The notes under the pieces are model-generated. The model searched no databases. It had not been told where the DNA came from and saw only the letters and a list, made by a program, of their open reading frames with translations. From NCBI GenBank assembly GCA_030040475.1, contig JASHTQ010000126.1, forward strand, positions 1 through 10,745: a DNA stretch of 10,745 nt, in the 5' to 3' direction. Every line of letters starts with the position of its first letter. Position 1 is the stretch's first letter. The DNA is from Streptosporangiaceae bacterium (lineage in GTDB: Bacteria > Actinomycetota > Actinomycetes > Streptosporangiales > Streptosporangiaceae). Of this stretch, positions 1-6,789 are shown piece by piece. Both the position numbers and the translations under genes were made by a program.

Positions 1-64
1 TGCCGTACAGCTCGTATCCGTCGCCGCGATGGGCCGCGAGCAGGGCATTCAGGTCAAAGTCCAT
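1..64 (-). CDS. Start of an unidentified protein (N-terminal 21 residues)
   Basis: An ATG at 62-64 on the minus strand opens a frame that runs off the left edge; it begins MDFDLNALLAAHRGDGYELY. A strong GGGGGGAG Shine-Dalgarno sequence lies at the end of the upstream glycosyltransferase gene. Only 3 nt separate that gene's TGA from this ATG, so translation is probably coupled and the two share an operon. The opening resembles, from memory, the N-terminus of some actinobacterial class-III (aspartate aminotransferase family) aminotransferases, but 21 residues are too few to assign a function. That the reading frame is real is well supported; its identity is not. Confidence 0.6.
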   Translation of the reverse strand, partial: MDFDLNALLAAHRGDGYELYG

Positions 65-67
65 GAT

Positions 68-1174
68 TCATTCTCCCCCCACGACCGCCGCGCCTTCGGG
101 GGCAGCTTCCCTTTCATTTTCTTCCGAACGGGCGGTGGTTTCCCGGCCCCGAGCCCGGTGCAGTTTCCTGGGGCTGATCAGGAAGCCCGCGCCCCAGGAC
201 AGGTGCATGACGGCGAGGACGAGCGGCACCCTGGCCCGCACCCGGCGGGGCACGCCGCGGGTGAGCGCCGCGCCCGCGGCGGTGATGCCGGCCAGGTAGC
301 CGGCCGGGAGCACGAGCCCGGCGGTCAGCGCGCGCACCGCGAGCGGCGCGCCGACCGCGATGCCGCCCAGGCCGGCCAGCCCGGCGGCGAGGCCGACCGC
401 GACGAGCCCGGCCGCCGCCGGCGGCGCGAGGTAGCGGAAGCTGGCGGTCTCCGGGTGCTCGCGGACAAGCACCCGCCGCCACCTGCCGTAGTGGAAGTAC
501 TGGGCGGCCAGGGCGCGCGCGCTGGAGCGCGGCCGGTAGGTGACCCGGAGCCCGGGGGTGAACCAGATCACGCCGCCGCGGTCGCGGATGCGGTAGTTCA
601 GCTCCCAGTCCTCGGCCCGCAGCATGCCCTCGTCGTAGCCGCCCGCCTGCTCGATCGCGTCGCGGCGGTAGACGCCGAGGTAGACGCTGAGCGTCGGGCC
701 CGCGCCGCCGCCGGTGTGGAACGCGGCCGAGCCGACCCCGACCTTGGACGTCATCGCCCAGGCCACCGCCTGGCCGAACGGGGTCACGCCCTCGGCCGCC
801 ATCACCCCGCCCACGTCGGCGGCGCCGGTCTGCGCCAGCGTCGCGACCGCGGTGCTGAGGTACCCGGGCGGCAGCAGCGCGTGCCCGTCCACCCGGGCGA
901 TCACCGCGTGCGCGGCCGCGCCGCGGGCGGCGTTCAGCCCGGCCGGGATCGTCCCGGCCGGATTGGCGATGACCGTGATCCGCGGGTCGCGGGCGGCAAG
1001 ATCCCGCGCGATCTGCTCGGTCCGGTCGGCCGAGGGCCCGACGGCGAGCACGAGCTCGAGCGGGCCTGGGTAGTCCTGCCCGAGCACGTGCCTGACCGCC
1101 TCGGCGAGGTGCCGTTCCTCGTTCCTGACCGGCATCACGACGGAAACGGGTGGATATTCCATGTCGCTGGTCAC
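68..1174 (-). CDS. Family 2 glycosyltransferase with C-terminal membrane segments
   Basis: 368 aa from a GTG at 1174; an in-frame ATG at 1162 would give MEYPPVSVVMPVRNEE, which is the usual GT2 opening, so the start is uncertain by four codons. Residues 9-19 (VSVVMPVRNEE) begin the GT-A nucleotide-sugar fold, RVDGHA (94-99) is the DxD-like metal/nucleotide site, LRAEDWELNYRIRDRGG (185-201) carries the ED acceptor/base motif, and YFHYGRWRR (226-234) is the membrane-side motif common in ExoA-like enzymes. Hydrophobic segments at about 249-271, 276-304 and 316-334 suggest membrane anchoring with the catalytic domain in the cytoplasm. The last 35 residues are charged and low in complexity. It lies 30 nt downstream of phoH and 3 nt upstream of the next gene. 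Donor and acceptor cannot be inferred; a role in surface polysaccharide or glycolipid assembly is likely. Confidence 0.9.
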   Translation of the reverse strand: MTSDMEYPPVSVVMPVRNEERHLAEAVRHVLGQDYPGPLELVLAVGPSADRTEQIARDLAARDPRITVIANPAGTIPAGLNAARGAAAHAVIARVDGHALLPPGYLSTAVATLAQTGAADVGGVMAAEGVTPFGQAVAWAMTSKVGVGSAAFHTGGGAGPTLSVYLGVYRRDAIEQAGGYDEGMLRAEDWELNYRIRDRGGVIWFTPGLRVTYRPRSSARALAAQYFHYGRWRRVLVREHPETASFRYLAPPAAAGLVAVGLAAGLAGLGGIAVGAPLAVRALTAGLVLPAGYLAGITAAGAALTRGVPRRVRARVPLVLAVMHLSWGAGFLISPRKLHRARGRETTARSEENEREAAPEGAAVVGGE

Positions 1175-1204
1175 CGTACCGCAGCCGGCGCCGGGCCGGC
1201 CGTG

Positions 1205-2509
1205 TTACAAGCCGGAGTCCTCCAGCATCTCGGTGACCAGGGCGGCGATCTGGGACCGCTCGGAGCGCACCAGGGTGACGTGCGCGAACAGCGGGTGGCC
1301 CTTGAGCTTCTCGATCACCGCGATCACCCCGTCGTGCCTGCCCACCCGCAGGTTGTCGCGCTGCGCGATGTCGTGGGTGAGCACCACCCGCGACCCGGAG
1401 CCGATCCTGGACAGCACGGTGAGCAGCACGCCGCGCTCCAGGGACTGCGCCTCGTCGACGATCACGAACGCGTCGTGCAGCGACCGGCCCCTGATGTGGG
1501 TCAGCGGCAGGACCTCGAACATGTCCCTGGCCAGCACCTCGTCGATGACGTCCTGGGTGGTGACCGCGCCGAGCGTGTCGTAGACGGCCTGCGCCCACGG
1601 GCTCATCTTGTCGGCCTCGGAGCCGGGCAGGTAGCCGAGGTCCTGGCCGCCGACCGCGTACAGCGGCCGGAACACGATGACCTTGCGGTGCTGCCGCCGT
1701 TCCATCACGGCCTCCAGGCCCGCGCACAGCGCCAGCGCGGACTTGCCCGTGCCGGCCCGGCCGCCGAGCGAGACGATGCCGATCTCCTGGTCGAGCAGCA
1801 GGTCGAGCGCGACGCGCTGCTCGGCGCTGCGGCCGCGCAGCCCGAACGCCTCCCGGTCGCCCCGCACGTGCTGCACCGACTTGTCCGGCTTGACCCGGCC
1901 GAGCGCGCTGCCGTTGGGCGAGGTCAGCACCAGGCCGGTGTGGCAGGGAAGGTCGCGGGCCGCCTCGTGGTCCAGGGTGCCTGACTCGTACAGCTGCTCG
2001 ATGTCGCCGCTTGAGACCATCAGCTCGGTCATCCCGGTCCAGCCGGAGTCGACGGGCAGCTCGGCCCGGTACTCCTGCGCGGCCAGCCCGACCGAGGCGG
2101 CCTTGACCCGGAGCGGCAGGTCCTTGCTGACGAGCACGACGTCGTGGCCCTCGGCGGCCAGGCTGCACGCCACCGACAAGATCCGCGAGTCGTTGTCCCC
2201 GAGCCGGAAGCCGGCCGGCAGCACCGACGCGTCGGAGTGGTTGAGCTCCACGCGCAGCGTGCCGCCAAGCGCGCCGACCGGCAGCTCCGCGTCCAGCCTG
2301 CCGTACTCGACGCGCAGGTCGTCGAGCATGCGCAGGGCCTGGCGGGCGAAGTAGCCGAGTTCGGGATGGTGCCGCTTGGCTTCCAGTTCGGTGATGACCA
2401 CCACCGGCAGCACCACCTGGTGCTCGTCGAAGCGAGCGATGGCAGCCGGGTCAGCGAGCAGGACGCTGGTGTCGAGTACGTAGGTTCGGCGACCCTGAGA
2501 ATTGGCCAC
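1205..2509 (-). CDS. phoH: PIN-PhoH family protein (PhoH2-like ATPase/ribonuclease)
   Basis: 434 aa from a GTG at 2509, supported by AAGGGAG ending 5 nt upstream. The N-terminal PIN nuclease domain (about 8-150) shows the acidic metal-binding set: D13 in VLDTSVLL, E41 in TELEAK, D105/D107 in GDNDSRIL and D130 in VSKD. The C-terminal PhoH P-loop domain (about 225-430) has Walker [10 protein letters not shown] (249-257), Walker B FVIVDEAQ (348-355), a sensor-like [12 protein letters not shown] (375-386) and an arginine-rich RSERS (415-419). Length and domain order match PhoH2 of mycobacteria (Rv1095), for which RNA unwinding coupled to PIN RNase cleavage has been described. No small antitoxin-like gene precedes it here. 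The glycosyltransferase follows after 30 nt, so co-transcription is likely. Confidence 0.95.
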   Translation of the reverse strand: MANSQGRRTYVLDTSVLLADPAAIARFDEHQVVLPVVVITELEAKRHHPELGYFARQALRMLDDLRVEYGRLDAELPVGALGGTLRVELNHSDASVLPAGFRLGDNDSRILSVACSLAAEGHDVVLVSKDLPLRVKAASVGLAAQEYRAELPVDSGWTGMTELMVSSGDIEQLYESGTLDHEAARDLPCHTGLVLTSPNGSALGRVKPDKSVQHVRGDREAFGLRGRSAEQRVALDLLLDQEIGIVSLGGRAGTGKSALALCAGLEAVMERRQHRKVIVFRPLYAVGGQDLGYLPGSEADKMSPWAQAVYDTLGAVTTQDVIDEVLARDMFEVLPLTHIRGRSLHDAFVIVDEAQSLERGVLLTVLSRIGSGSRVVLTHDIAQRDNLRVGRHDGVIAVIEKLKGHPLFAHVTLVRSERSQIAALVTEMLEDSGL

Positions 2510-2588
2510 GCAGACTCCCTTGGATGCCGGCCGGGGCCGGCACCGCGACAGGACACAGACGTGTCGGACGGACCGGGCACGGCCCCCA

Positions 2589-2609
2589 GAAGGGCCGGGC
2601 CGGCCCTTC
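2589..2609. terminator. GC-rich perfect inverted repeat upstream of phoH
   Basis: Two 10-nt arms, GAAGGGCCGG and CCGGCCCTTC, flank one central G. As RNA this would fold as an 8-bp stem with a 5-nt loop. It sits about 80 nt upstream of the phoH start. There is no T-run on either side, so it may be a terminator of the upstream transcript, a 5' leader hairpin or a protein site. Confidence 0.3.
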
Positions 2610-2662
2610 CTTCATCTCGCCTGCACGCCATGCGCGAAGCACAGAGATTCGAGGGCCCTCCC

Positions 2663-2687
2663 GGTAGACGGCGCCGCGCCGTCCACC
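2663..2687. terminator. Hairpin downstream of the prenyltransferase gene
   Basis: GACGGCG and CGCCGTC flank a CCG loop (2667-2683), and the stem continues with GGT/ACC across one mismatch. It lies about 83 nt past the prenyltransferase stop on the minus strand. Without a U-tract this is a plausible GC-type actinobacterial terminator, not a proven one. Confidence 0.35.
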
Positions 2688-2769
2688 TGGTAACGAAGGT
2701 ACCCGCGATAGTGAGCTGGCAAAAGTACCGCCAGGTTAACGAAGCGGCGTTTCCCCGCCAAACCGGCGG

Positions 2770-3531
2770 TTACGTGCCGAACCTTCTGTTGCGTGCCGCG
2801 TAGGAGCGCAGCGCCCGGAGGAAGTCGACCTTGCGGAAGGCGGGCCAGTAGGCGTCGCAGAAATAGAACTCCGAGTGGGTGCTCTGCCAGAGCAGGAAGC
2901 CGCCGAGGCGCTGCTCGCCTGAGGTGCGGATGACCAGGTCGGGGTCCGGCTGGCCGGCGGTGTAGAGGTGCTCGGCGATGTGCCCGGCGTCGAGGATCCC
3001 GGCGAGCTCCTCGATCGTGGTGCCCCTGGTCGCGTGCTCTTGCAGCAGGGAACGGACGGCGTCGGCGATCTCCCGCCTGCCGCCGTAGCCGACGGCCACG
3101 TTGACCAGCAGGCCCGGGTAGTCGGCGGTGGCCTCGGCCGCGTCCTTGAGCACCTGGACGGTCTCGGCGGGCAGCAGGTCGAGCGCGCCCACCGGGTTGA
3201 CGTGCCAGCGCTCGGCGACCAGGCCCTGCACCGTGTCCTCGATGATCTTCAGCAGCGGCACGAGCTCGCTGGCGGGCCTGGCCAGGTTCTCGGTGGACAG
3301 CAGCCAGAGGGTGACCACCTCGACGCCGGTCTGGCGGCACCAGTCGAGCAGCTCGAAGATCTTGTCCGCGCCCTTGCGGTGCCCGCTGCTGACGTCGCGG
3401 AACCCGGCCGACCTGGCCCATCGCCGGTTGCCGTCGCACATCACCCCGACGTGCCGCGGGATCGCCTCGGGCGACAAGGAAGCCTCGATGCGCCGCTCGT
3501 ATAGCCGGTAGACCAGGTCACGAAGTCCCAT
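2770..3531 (-). CDS. uppS: Cis-prenyl diphosphate synthase (isoprenyl transferase, Rv1086-like)
   Basis: 253 aa. The ATG at 3531 is chosen because GAGGAAGG lies 7 nt upstream and the product starts MGLRDLVYRLYERR; a longer frame back to a TTG at 3579 has no such support. Family motifs are present in order: catalytic DGNRRWAR (33-40), HRKGADK (51-57), TLWLLSTEN (74-82), VAVGYGGRREIADAVR (145-160) and DLVIRTSGEQRLGGFLLWQS (198-217) followed by SEFYF. It condenses isopentenyl diphosphate with an allylic primer in the cis configuration in the cytoplasm. Overall it resembles mycobacterial Rv1086, a short-chain (Z,E)-farnesyl diphosphate synthase acting ahead of decaprenyl phosphate synthesis, more than Rv2361c. 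Product length cannot be read from sequence, so it may instead be a long-chain UppS. Confidence 0.93.
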   Translation of the reverse strand: MGLRDLVYRLYERRIEASLSPEAIPRHVGVMCDGNRRWARSAGFRDVSSGHRKGADKIFELLDWCRQTGVEVVTLWLLSTENLARPASELVPLLKIIEDTVQGLVAERWHVNPVGALDLLPAETVQVLKDAAEATADYPGLLVNVAVGYGGRREIADAVRSLLQEHATRGTTIEELAGILDAGHIAEHLYTAGQPDPDLVIRTSGEQRLGGFLLWQSTHSEFYFCDAYWPAFRKVDFLRALRSYAARNRRFGT

Positions 3532-3769
3532 GCTGCGGCCTTCCTCGGCACCGTATCTCTGTAGCAGAACCGTATCCAACGGTTGGAACGCTTCGGCTAT
3601 CGGATCGGGTTCCGCGCCGCGGCGCGGTCGCCGACGACCGGGCAGCGTGGCGGCCCCGCCCGGCGGGCGGAATAGGGGTCTTCCGCCTATTAGATGACGC
3701 CGCCGCGATGCCCGGCGTCACCGCGCCGGCCCGGGAAATCGTTACCTATCCGGAACATTCGCGGCGGGT
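3532..3769. promoter_or_regulatory. Intergenic region upstream of the prenyltransferase
   Basis: 238 bp without a credible gene, lying between the hypothetical gene's stop and the prenyltransferase start, both on the minus strand. Just upstream of the start are two direct copies of ACCGTATC (3550-3557 and 3569-3576; GATACGGT when read on the minus strand, where TACGGT could serve as a -10). Next to them is an interrupted palindrome, TCCAAC-G-GTTGGA (3575-3587), placed like an operator. Further away are a 16-bp perfect palindrome, CCGCGCCGCGGCGCGG (3612-3627), and a 7-bp hairpin, GGCGGAA/TTCCGCC (3666-3687). No clear -35 box was found. Confidence 0.4.
3695..3720 (-). terminator. Hairpin downstream of the hypothetical gene
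   Basis: TGACGCCG and CGGCGTCA form an 8-bp perfect stem around a 10-nt loop, 50 nt after the stop codon of the minus-strand gene ending at 3770. There is no U-tract, so termination is inferred only from position and stem strength. Confidence 0.35.
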
Positions 3770-4372
3770 TCAGGCGCTCCCCGGTCCCTGGTCCCTTACC
3801 TCCTCGACCTGGCGAAGCGCCACCCGCAGCGCGGACAGCCAGGCGTCGGCGTGCTCGCCGGTCAGCCGGACGCACCAGGCCAGGGCGTCGCTGCGGCTGC
3901 GCGCCACGCCGGCCTCGACCAGCGTGTCGAGCACCCGGCGCTCGGGCTGGCGCAGCCTGGTCATCACGGGAACCGACAGCGTGGTGAACATCTCCGTGAC
4001 GTCCGCGCAGGTGACGCCCCAGGACACGGTGCGCCGGAACCGGTGCTCGGCCTCCCTGGCGATCTCGATCCGGCGCCCCCTGGTTTCCTCGCGGAACCGG
4101 CGGATCCGCCCCTCCGCGGCGGCGGCCCGCTCGGCCGGCGAGACCCCGGCCTCGATAGGCTCGGCCAGCGTCCCCACGACGGTGATCTCCTCGCGGTCGG
4201 CCTGGATGTCCGGCGCGGCCGTGAACCAGTCGGCGGGCAGCCTCCCGGTAAACCAGCCGCGAAGCTTCTCCTTCGCGCCGGCGCCGGCGCCGCCCGATCC
4301 CGAGCCGCGAGCCTCGTCCTCGCCCGTCCCGGCCGCGTCGCCGGGCGAACCGGAATCTTGCGGTGTACTCAT
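3770..4372 (-). CDS. Conserved actinobacterial hypothetical protein
   Basis: 200 aa from an ATG at 4372. Residues 1-33 are a Gly/Ser/Asp/Glu-rich, probably disordered tail. Residues 34-72 (KLRGWFTGRLPADWF, then ADREEITVVGTL) look like a small folded alpha/beta unit. Residues 78-112 form a highly charged Arg/Glu/Ala-rich helix. The C-terminus (RQPERRVLDTLVEAGVARSR, then SDALAWCVRL, about 141-170) recalls the helix-turn-helix part of ribbon-helix-helix regulators, where an SRSxAL pattern is common. Similar proteins occur, from memory, across actinomycetes without an assigned function. There is no signal peptide or membrane segment, so it is cytoplasmic. No Shine-Dalgarno sequence precedes the ATG, so it may be translated from a leaderless or nearly leaderless mRNA. 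A perfect inverted repeat overlaps the start codon. DNA binding is inference only. Confidence 0.8.
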   Translation of the reverse strand: MSTPQDSGSPGDAAGTGEDEARGSGSGGAGAGAKEKLRGWFTGRLPADWFTAAPDIQADREEITVVGTLAEPIEAGVSPAERAAAAEGRIRRFREETRGRRIEIAREAEHRFRRTVSWGVTCADVTEMFTTLSVPVMTRLRQPERRVLDTLVEAGVARSRSDALAWCVRLTGEHADAWLSALRVALRQVEEVRDQGPGSA

Positions 4373-4388
4373 GTAATAATGATTACAT
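4371..4388. promoter_or_regulatory. Operator-like inverted repeat at the start codon of the hypothetical gene
   Basis: ATGTAAT and ATTACAT form a perfect 7+7 inverted repeat around AATG. It overlaps the minus-strand ATG (4370-4372) and is strikingly A/T-rich for this genome. An offset palindrome, TAATGATTA, lies inside it. Position and symmetry suggest binding by a dimeric regulator, possibly autoregulation or control of the divergent array. It is only a partial match to Zur-type boxes as I remember them. Confidence 0.4.
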
Positions 4389-4518
4389 ATTCATTCTTGG
4401 CGGGTCAACCACTGCGGCGCCCGCGCCCGCGCCATTGATCGCGGACATAATGCCCGCGATAATCTCATTCGCCGGCCAGCCGTCTTATATTCCGGCCCGC
4501 CCGGCCGAAATGTCGCAT
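4389..4518. other. Divergent intergenic region upstream of array gene A
   Basis: No gene is credible here. It is more A/T-rich than its surroundings. A hairpin-forming repeat lies at 4438-4460: ATCGCGG and CCGCGAT around a 9-nt loop (ACATAATGC). It lies between the two divergent genes and may be a protein site or a structured region of an upstream transcript. Confidence 0.35.
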
Positions 4519-4619
4519 GATAAGCTTCCCCCGTTTCTCGCGGCCGGCTCGGGGAAATTAGCCGCGGTAGATCACGGGAAATTCGGTCAGATAGGAACCG
4601 ATTCACGGGGGACGACACA
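4519..4619 (+). promoter_or_regulatory. Promoter-like site and structured leader of array gene A
   Basis: GATAAGCTTCC at 4519-4529 matches the G[GA]TA[AC]G[AC]TNCC block seen before the other three genes, giving a possible -10 hexamer TAAGCT at 4521-4526. A hairpin follows: CGCGGC (4539-4544), a 16-nt loop containing CTCGGGGAAATTA, and GCCGCG (4561-4566). The ribosome binding site is GGGGGA at 4607-4612, 7 nt before the ATG. The Shine-Dalgarno hairpin seen in copies B-D is absent here because the flanking GATCT/AGATT pair has diverged. Confidence 0.5.
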
Positions 4620-5555
4620 ATGCATCATAAAACGGCAAGAATCGCGGCGCGGACGGTCGCCGTGGGCGGGATCGTGGCGCTCGGCCTCGGATCCACCCAG
4701 GCGGCGATGGCCAAGCCAGCCCCTGATCGCCTGGGTTGCAGCGCGAGCGACCTGAGCAGCACCCTGTCAAGCGTGAGCCCCGGCGGCACCATCTACCTGG
4801 CGGCGGACTGCACCTACCGGCTGGGCAGCGGCCTGACCGACGACAAGGCGGATCTGACGATCGTGGGAGACGACAGCACCCTGAGCCGGGCGCCGGGTGC
4901 CTCGGCCTTCACCATCCTCACCGTGGACGCCGCGGATACCCTCACCCTCGACGACGTGAACTTCACCAACGGAGGCGGCGGCAGTCCGGCGTCCGACGGC
5001 GGCGCGATCTACAACTTCGCCGGGAATCTCATCGTCAACGGCGGTACGTTCAGCGATAACCACAGCGGCTATTACGGCGGCGCCATCAACAACGAGGGCT
5101 CGCTGACGGTGAGCGACGCCGAGTTCACCGGAAACACCGCCGACTTGGGCGGCGCCATAGAGAACGGCGACTCCGATACCGCGACGATCTCCAACTCCGC
5201 ATTCGACCAGAACGGCGCGTCAGATAATTACGGCGGCGCGGTCAGGAACGACGGCAGCGCCGACATCACCTTCAGCTCGTTCCTGGGGAATACCGGCAAG
5301 GACGGCGGCGCGATCTACAACGACGACCACCTGAACACGGCCGAGAACACCCTCGACGGGAACCGCGCTTACGAGGGCGGCGGCATCTACGACGAGAACG
5401 CGTCGCTGGACGACGACGGCAGCCTGATCATGAGCAACGCCGCGACTCACCTGGGCGGCGGCATCTACAACGGCAGCTGCGTCGAAATGACGCTGACCGG
5501 TACTACCCTTCTGTTCAACGCGGTCGACAACGTCTACAACCACGGCGATTGCTAG
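4620..5555 (+). CDS. Secreted GGAI/FxxN beta-helix protein, paralogue A
   Basis: 311 aa. The ATG is supported by GGGGGA 7 nt upstream. A Sec signal peptide with a KTARIAAR basic start and a hydrophobic core ends at a probable AMA|KP site (after A31). Residues 40-64 hold a first strand region bracketed by C40 and C64, followed by a capping strand (LTIVGDDSTL) as in actinobacterial right-handed beta-helix proteins. Seven rungs then run from about 127 to 300, each opening with GGA(I/V) or GGGI and most closing with FxxN, the last two ending MSN and LFN. The C-cap is bracketed by C287 and the terminal residue C311, suggesting two disulphides. There is no LPxTG, LysM, choline-binding or autotransporter domain, so the protein is probably released or loosely wall-associated. 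The rung pattern is that of chlamydial Pmp repeats. Its function is unknown; adhesion or a structural surface role is a guess. Confidence 0.9.
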   Translation: MHHKTARIAARTVAVGGIVALGLGSTQAAMAKPAPDRLGCSASDLSSTLSSVSPGGTIYLAADCTYRLGSGLTDDKADLTIVGDDSTLSRAPGASAFTILTVDAADTLTLDDVNFTNGGGGSPASDGGAIYNFAGNLIVNGGTFSDNHSGYYGGAINNEGSLTVSDAEFTGNTADLGGAIENGDSDTATISNSAFDQNGASDNYGGAVRNDGSADITFSSFLGNTGKDGGAIYNDDHLNTAENTLDGNRAYEGGGIYDENASLDDDGSLIMSNAATHLGGGIYNGSCVEMTLTGTTLLFNAVDNVYNHGDC

Positions 5556-5573
5556 CGCGACCGGCACGTGCGA

Positions 5574-5604
5574 AATGGGCCAGATTCAATGGATCTGGCC
5601 CATT
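5574..5604 (+). terminator. Hairpin terminator after gene A
   Basis: Perfect 12-bp stem, AATGGGCCAGAT / ATCTGGCCCATT, with the 7-nt loop TCAATGG, starting 19 nt after the gene A stop. No U-tract follows. The GGGCCAG/CTGGCCC core recurs after genes B and D. Confidence 0.7.
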
Positions 5605-5671
5605 GCCTGGTCAGCGGTAAAGCCGGCGATTCCGGCTTGCCGAATACGCCTCGAATCCAGCCGGGAACCCT

Positions 5672-5778
5672 GTGGTACGCTACCGCAACATTCATGGCCC
5701 GCAGGCATCGGGGGATTTCCCTGCGGCACATCAGCAGAAAAGTGGTCATTCAAGGCCTGATCTACGAGGGAAGATTCA
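5672..5778 (+). promoter_or_regulatory. Promoter-like site and structured leader of array gene B
   Basis: GTGGTACGCTACCGC at 5672-5686 contains a -10-like hexamer, TACGCT (5676-5681), whose last base is 98 nt before the A of the ATG; copies C and D have exactly the same distance. Hairpin 1 is CCGCAGG (5699-5705), a 14-nt loop CATCGGGGGATTTC, and CCTGCGG (5720-5726). Hairpin 2 is GATCT (5759-5763), loop ACGAGGGA carrying the Shine-Dalgarno sequence, and AGATT (5772-5776). The same AGAT can instead pair with ATCT in codons 2-3, enclosing the AUG. No -35 box is recognisable. Confidence 0.55.
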
Positions 5779-6699
5779 ATGCATCTCAAACCAGCAAGAA
5801 CCGCGACTGCGGTCGCCGCCGTCGGCGGGGTCCTGGTCCTCGGCCTCGGCGCCGCCCAGGCGGCCAAGGCCAACCCCGAGGACTTCGTGCGGTGCAACGC
5901 GAACGCACTCGGCGATGCGATCAACGACGGCGGCACCCTGTACCTGACGCCTGACTGCATCTACCATGTGCCGGGCACGCTGACCGTTGACACCGACACC
6001 ACGATCTTCGGCGACGGCGCCACCCTGGTAGGCGGCGGCTCGCGCTCGGACTACAGCATCCTGTACGTGGACTGCATGGAAGACCTCACGCTCAACGGCG
6101 TGAACCTCACCGAGGGCTCGGCGGACGAGGGCGGCGCCATCGACAACGACGGCGATCTCACCATCAACGGCGGCCTCTTCAGTCACAACAGCGCGGGCGG
6201 CGGCGGCGCCATCTACAGCACGGGCAAGGGCGCTTCGCTGACGATTAACAACGCGGTCTTCACCGGCAACGAGGGCGAAGACGGCGGCGCCATCTGGTCC
6301 GAGACCGACAACCCGGTCCTTACCGGCGTCCATTTCGGGCAGAACAGGGCCGCGGATGGCGGTGCCCTCTACTTCCAAAACGACGCGACGGTCCAGGACA
6401 GCTCGTTCCTCGGCAACGTCGCCTCCGACGAGGGCGGCGCCATCTGGAACGACGGCGGCCTGGTCCTGCAGAACATCACCGATGTAGCCGGCAGCGGCAA
6501 CGAATTTGAAGGGAACGAGGCCTACCTGGGCGGCGGCATCTACAACACCGACTGGGTGGGCGTCGGCGAGAGCCTGATCATGTCCAACGCGGCACACCAC
6601 GGCGGCGGCATCTACGACGCCTGCACCGAAACGGTCGTGCTAACGGACTCGACTATTATCGAGAACGTAACCGACAATATCTACTACGCCGACTGCTAG
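5779..6699 (+). CDS. Secreted GGAI/FxxN beta-helix protein, paralogue B
   Basis: 306 aa, starting MHLKPARTATAVAAVGG; the ATG follows a GAGGGA ribosome binding site. The signal peptide ends at a probable AKA|NP site (after A31). The N-cap lies between C39 and C60, then FGDGATLVGG begins the coil. Seven rungs run from about 118 to 295, including GGAIDN, GGAIYS, GGAIWS, GGALYF, GGAIWN and two GGGIY rungs, separated mostly by FxxN turns. The fifth rung has an insert, ITDVAGSGNEFEGN (233-246), shared only with paralogue C. The C-cap is bracketed by C282 and terminal C306, the same spacing as in A. One extra cysteine (C99) is unique to B. The mature protein is strongly acidic. It is monocistronic, with its own leader and terminator. 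Function unknown. Confidence 0.9.
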   Translation: MHLKPARTATAVAAVGGVLVLGLGAAQAAKANPEDFVRCNANALGDAINDGGTLYLTPDCIYHVPGTLTVDTDTTIFGDGATLVGGGSRSDYSILYVDCMEDLTLNGVNLTEGSADEGGAIDNDGDLTINGGLFSHNSAGGGGAIYSTGKGASLTINNAVFTGNEGEDGGAIWSETDNPVLTGVHFGQNRAADGGALYFQNDATVQDSSFLGNVASDEGGAIWNDGGLVLQNITDVAGSGNEFEGNEAYLGGGIYNTDWVGVGESLIMSNAAHHGGGIYDACTETVVLTDSTIIENVTDNIYYADC

Positions 6700-6715
6700 T
6701 AACAGCAGTATCCGC

Positions 6716-6752
6716 AAGGGCCAGGTTCGTAGAATCTGGCCCTTCTTATTTT
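6716..6752 (+). terminator. Intrinsic terminator after gene B
   Basis: AAGGGCCAGGTTC pairs with GAATCTGGCCCTT (13 bp including one G-U) around a GTA loop, followed by CTTATTTT. This is the clearest Rho-independent terminator in the window, starting 17 nt after the stop codon. Confidence 0.9.
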
Positions 6753-6789
6753 CAACCGAACAAAATGGCATGCTCGCCGCGCGCACCTG

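Larger units (their letters stand above)
2510..2769. other. Intergenic region between prenyltransferase and phoH
   Basis: 260 bp without a credible gene. It follows the prenyltransferase on the minus strand and precedes phoH, so it should hold a terminator for the first and probably the promoter of the second. It contains several inverted repeats: a short one at 2716-2734 (CTGGC, 9-nt loop, GCCAG), GAGGGCCCTC at 2651-2660, and the two listed separately. No convincing -35/-10 pair was found. Confidence 0.6.

Noticed and set aside
29..1984. 651-codon plus-strand open frame opposite the glycosyltransferase and phoH
   Set aside because: Its product is Arg/Gly/His/Ala-rich with no domain pattern, while the minus strand encodes two clear families with intact motifs. 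It is a GC-bias shadow frame, as is the long minus-strand frame at 114-2168.
3518..3721. 67-codon minus-strand frame upstream of the prenyltransferase
   Set aside because: Its composition is random-looking (Arg/Ser/Pro-rich), it overlaps the prenyltransferase start, and it contains no motif.
4391..4618. 75-codon minus-strand frame in the divergent region
   Set aside because: It shows no similarity to any family, has no convincing ribosome binding site, and overlaps the promoter and leader of gene A.
4519..4619. Known riboswitch (ydaO/c-di-AMP or c-di-GMP-I) in the array leaders
   Set aside because: The leaders are short, with one 5-7 bp stem and a CGGGG loop; they lack the multi-helix cores of those classes as I remember them. 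An Rfam search would decide.
5776..6600. Long minus-strand frames opposite genes B (5776-6600) and C (6920-7906)
   Set aside because: Both translate into repetitive VDGAAVV-like sequence that is the antisense reading of GGCGGCGCC-rich rung codons. They lack plausible starts and known motifs, while the plus-strand products have signal peptides and ordered rungs.
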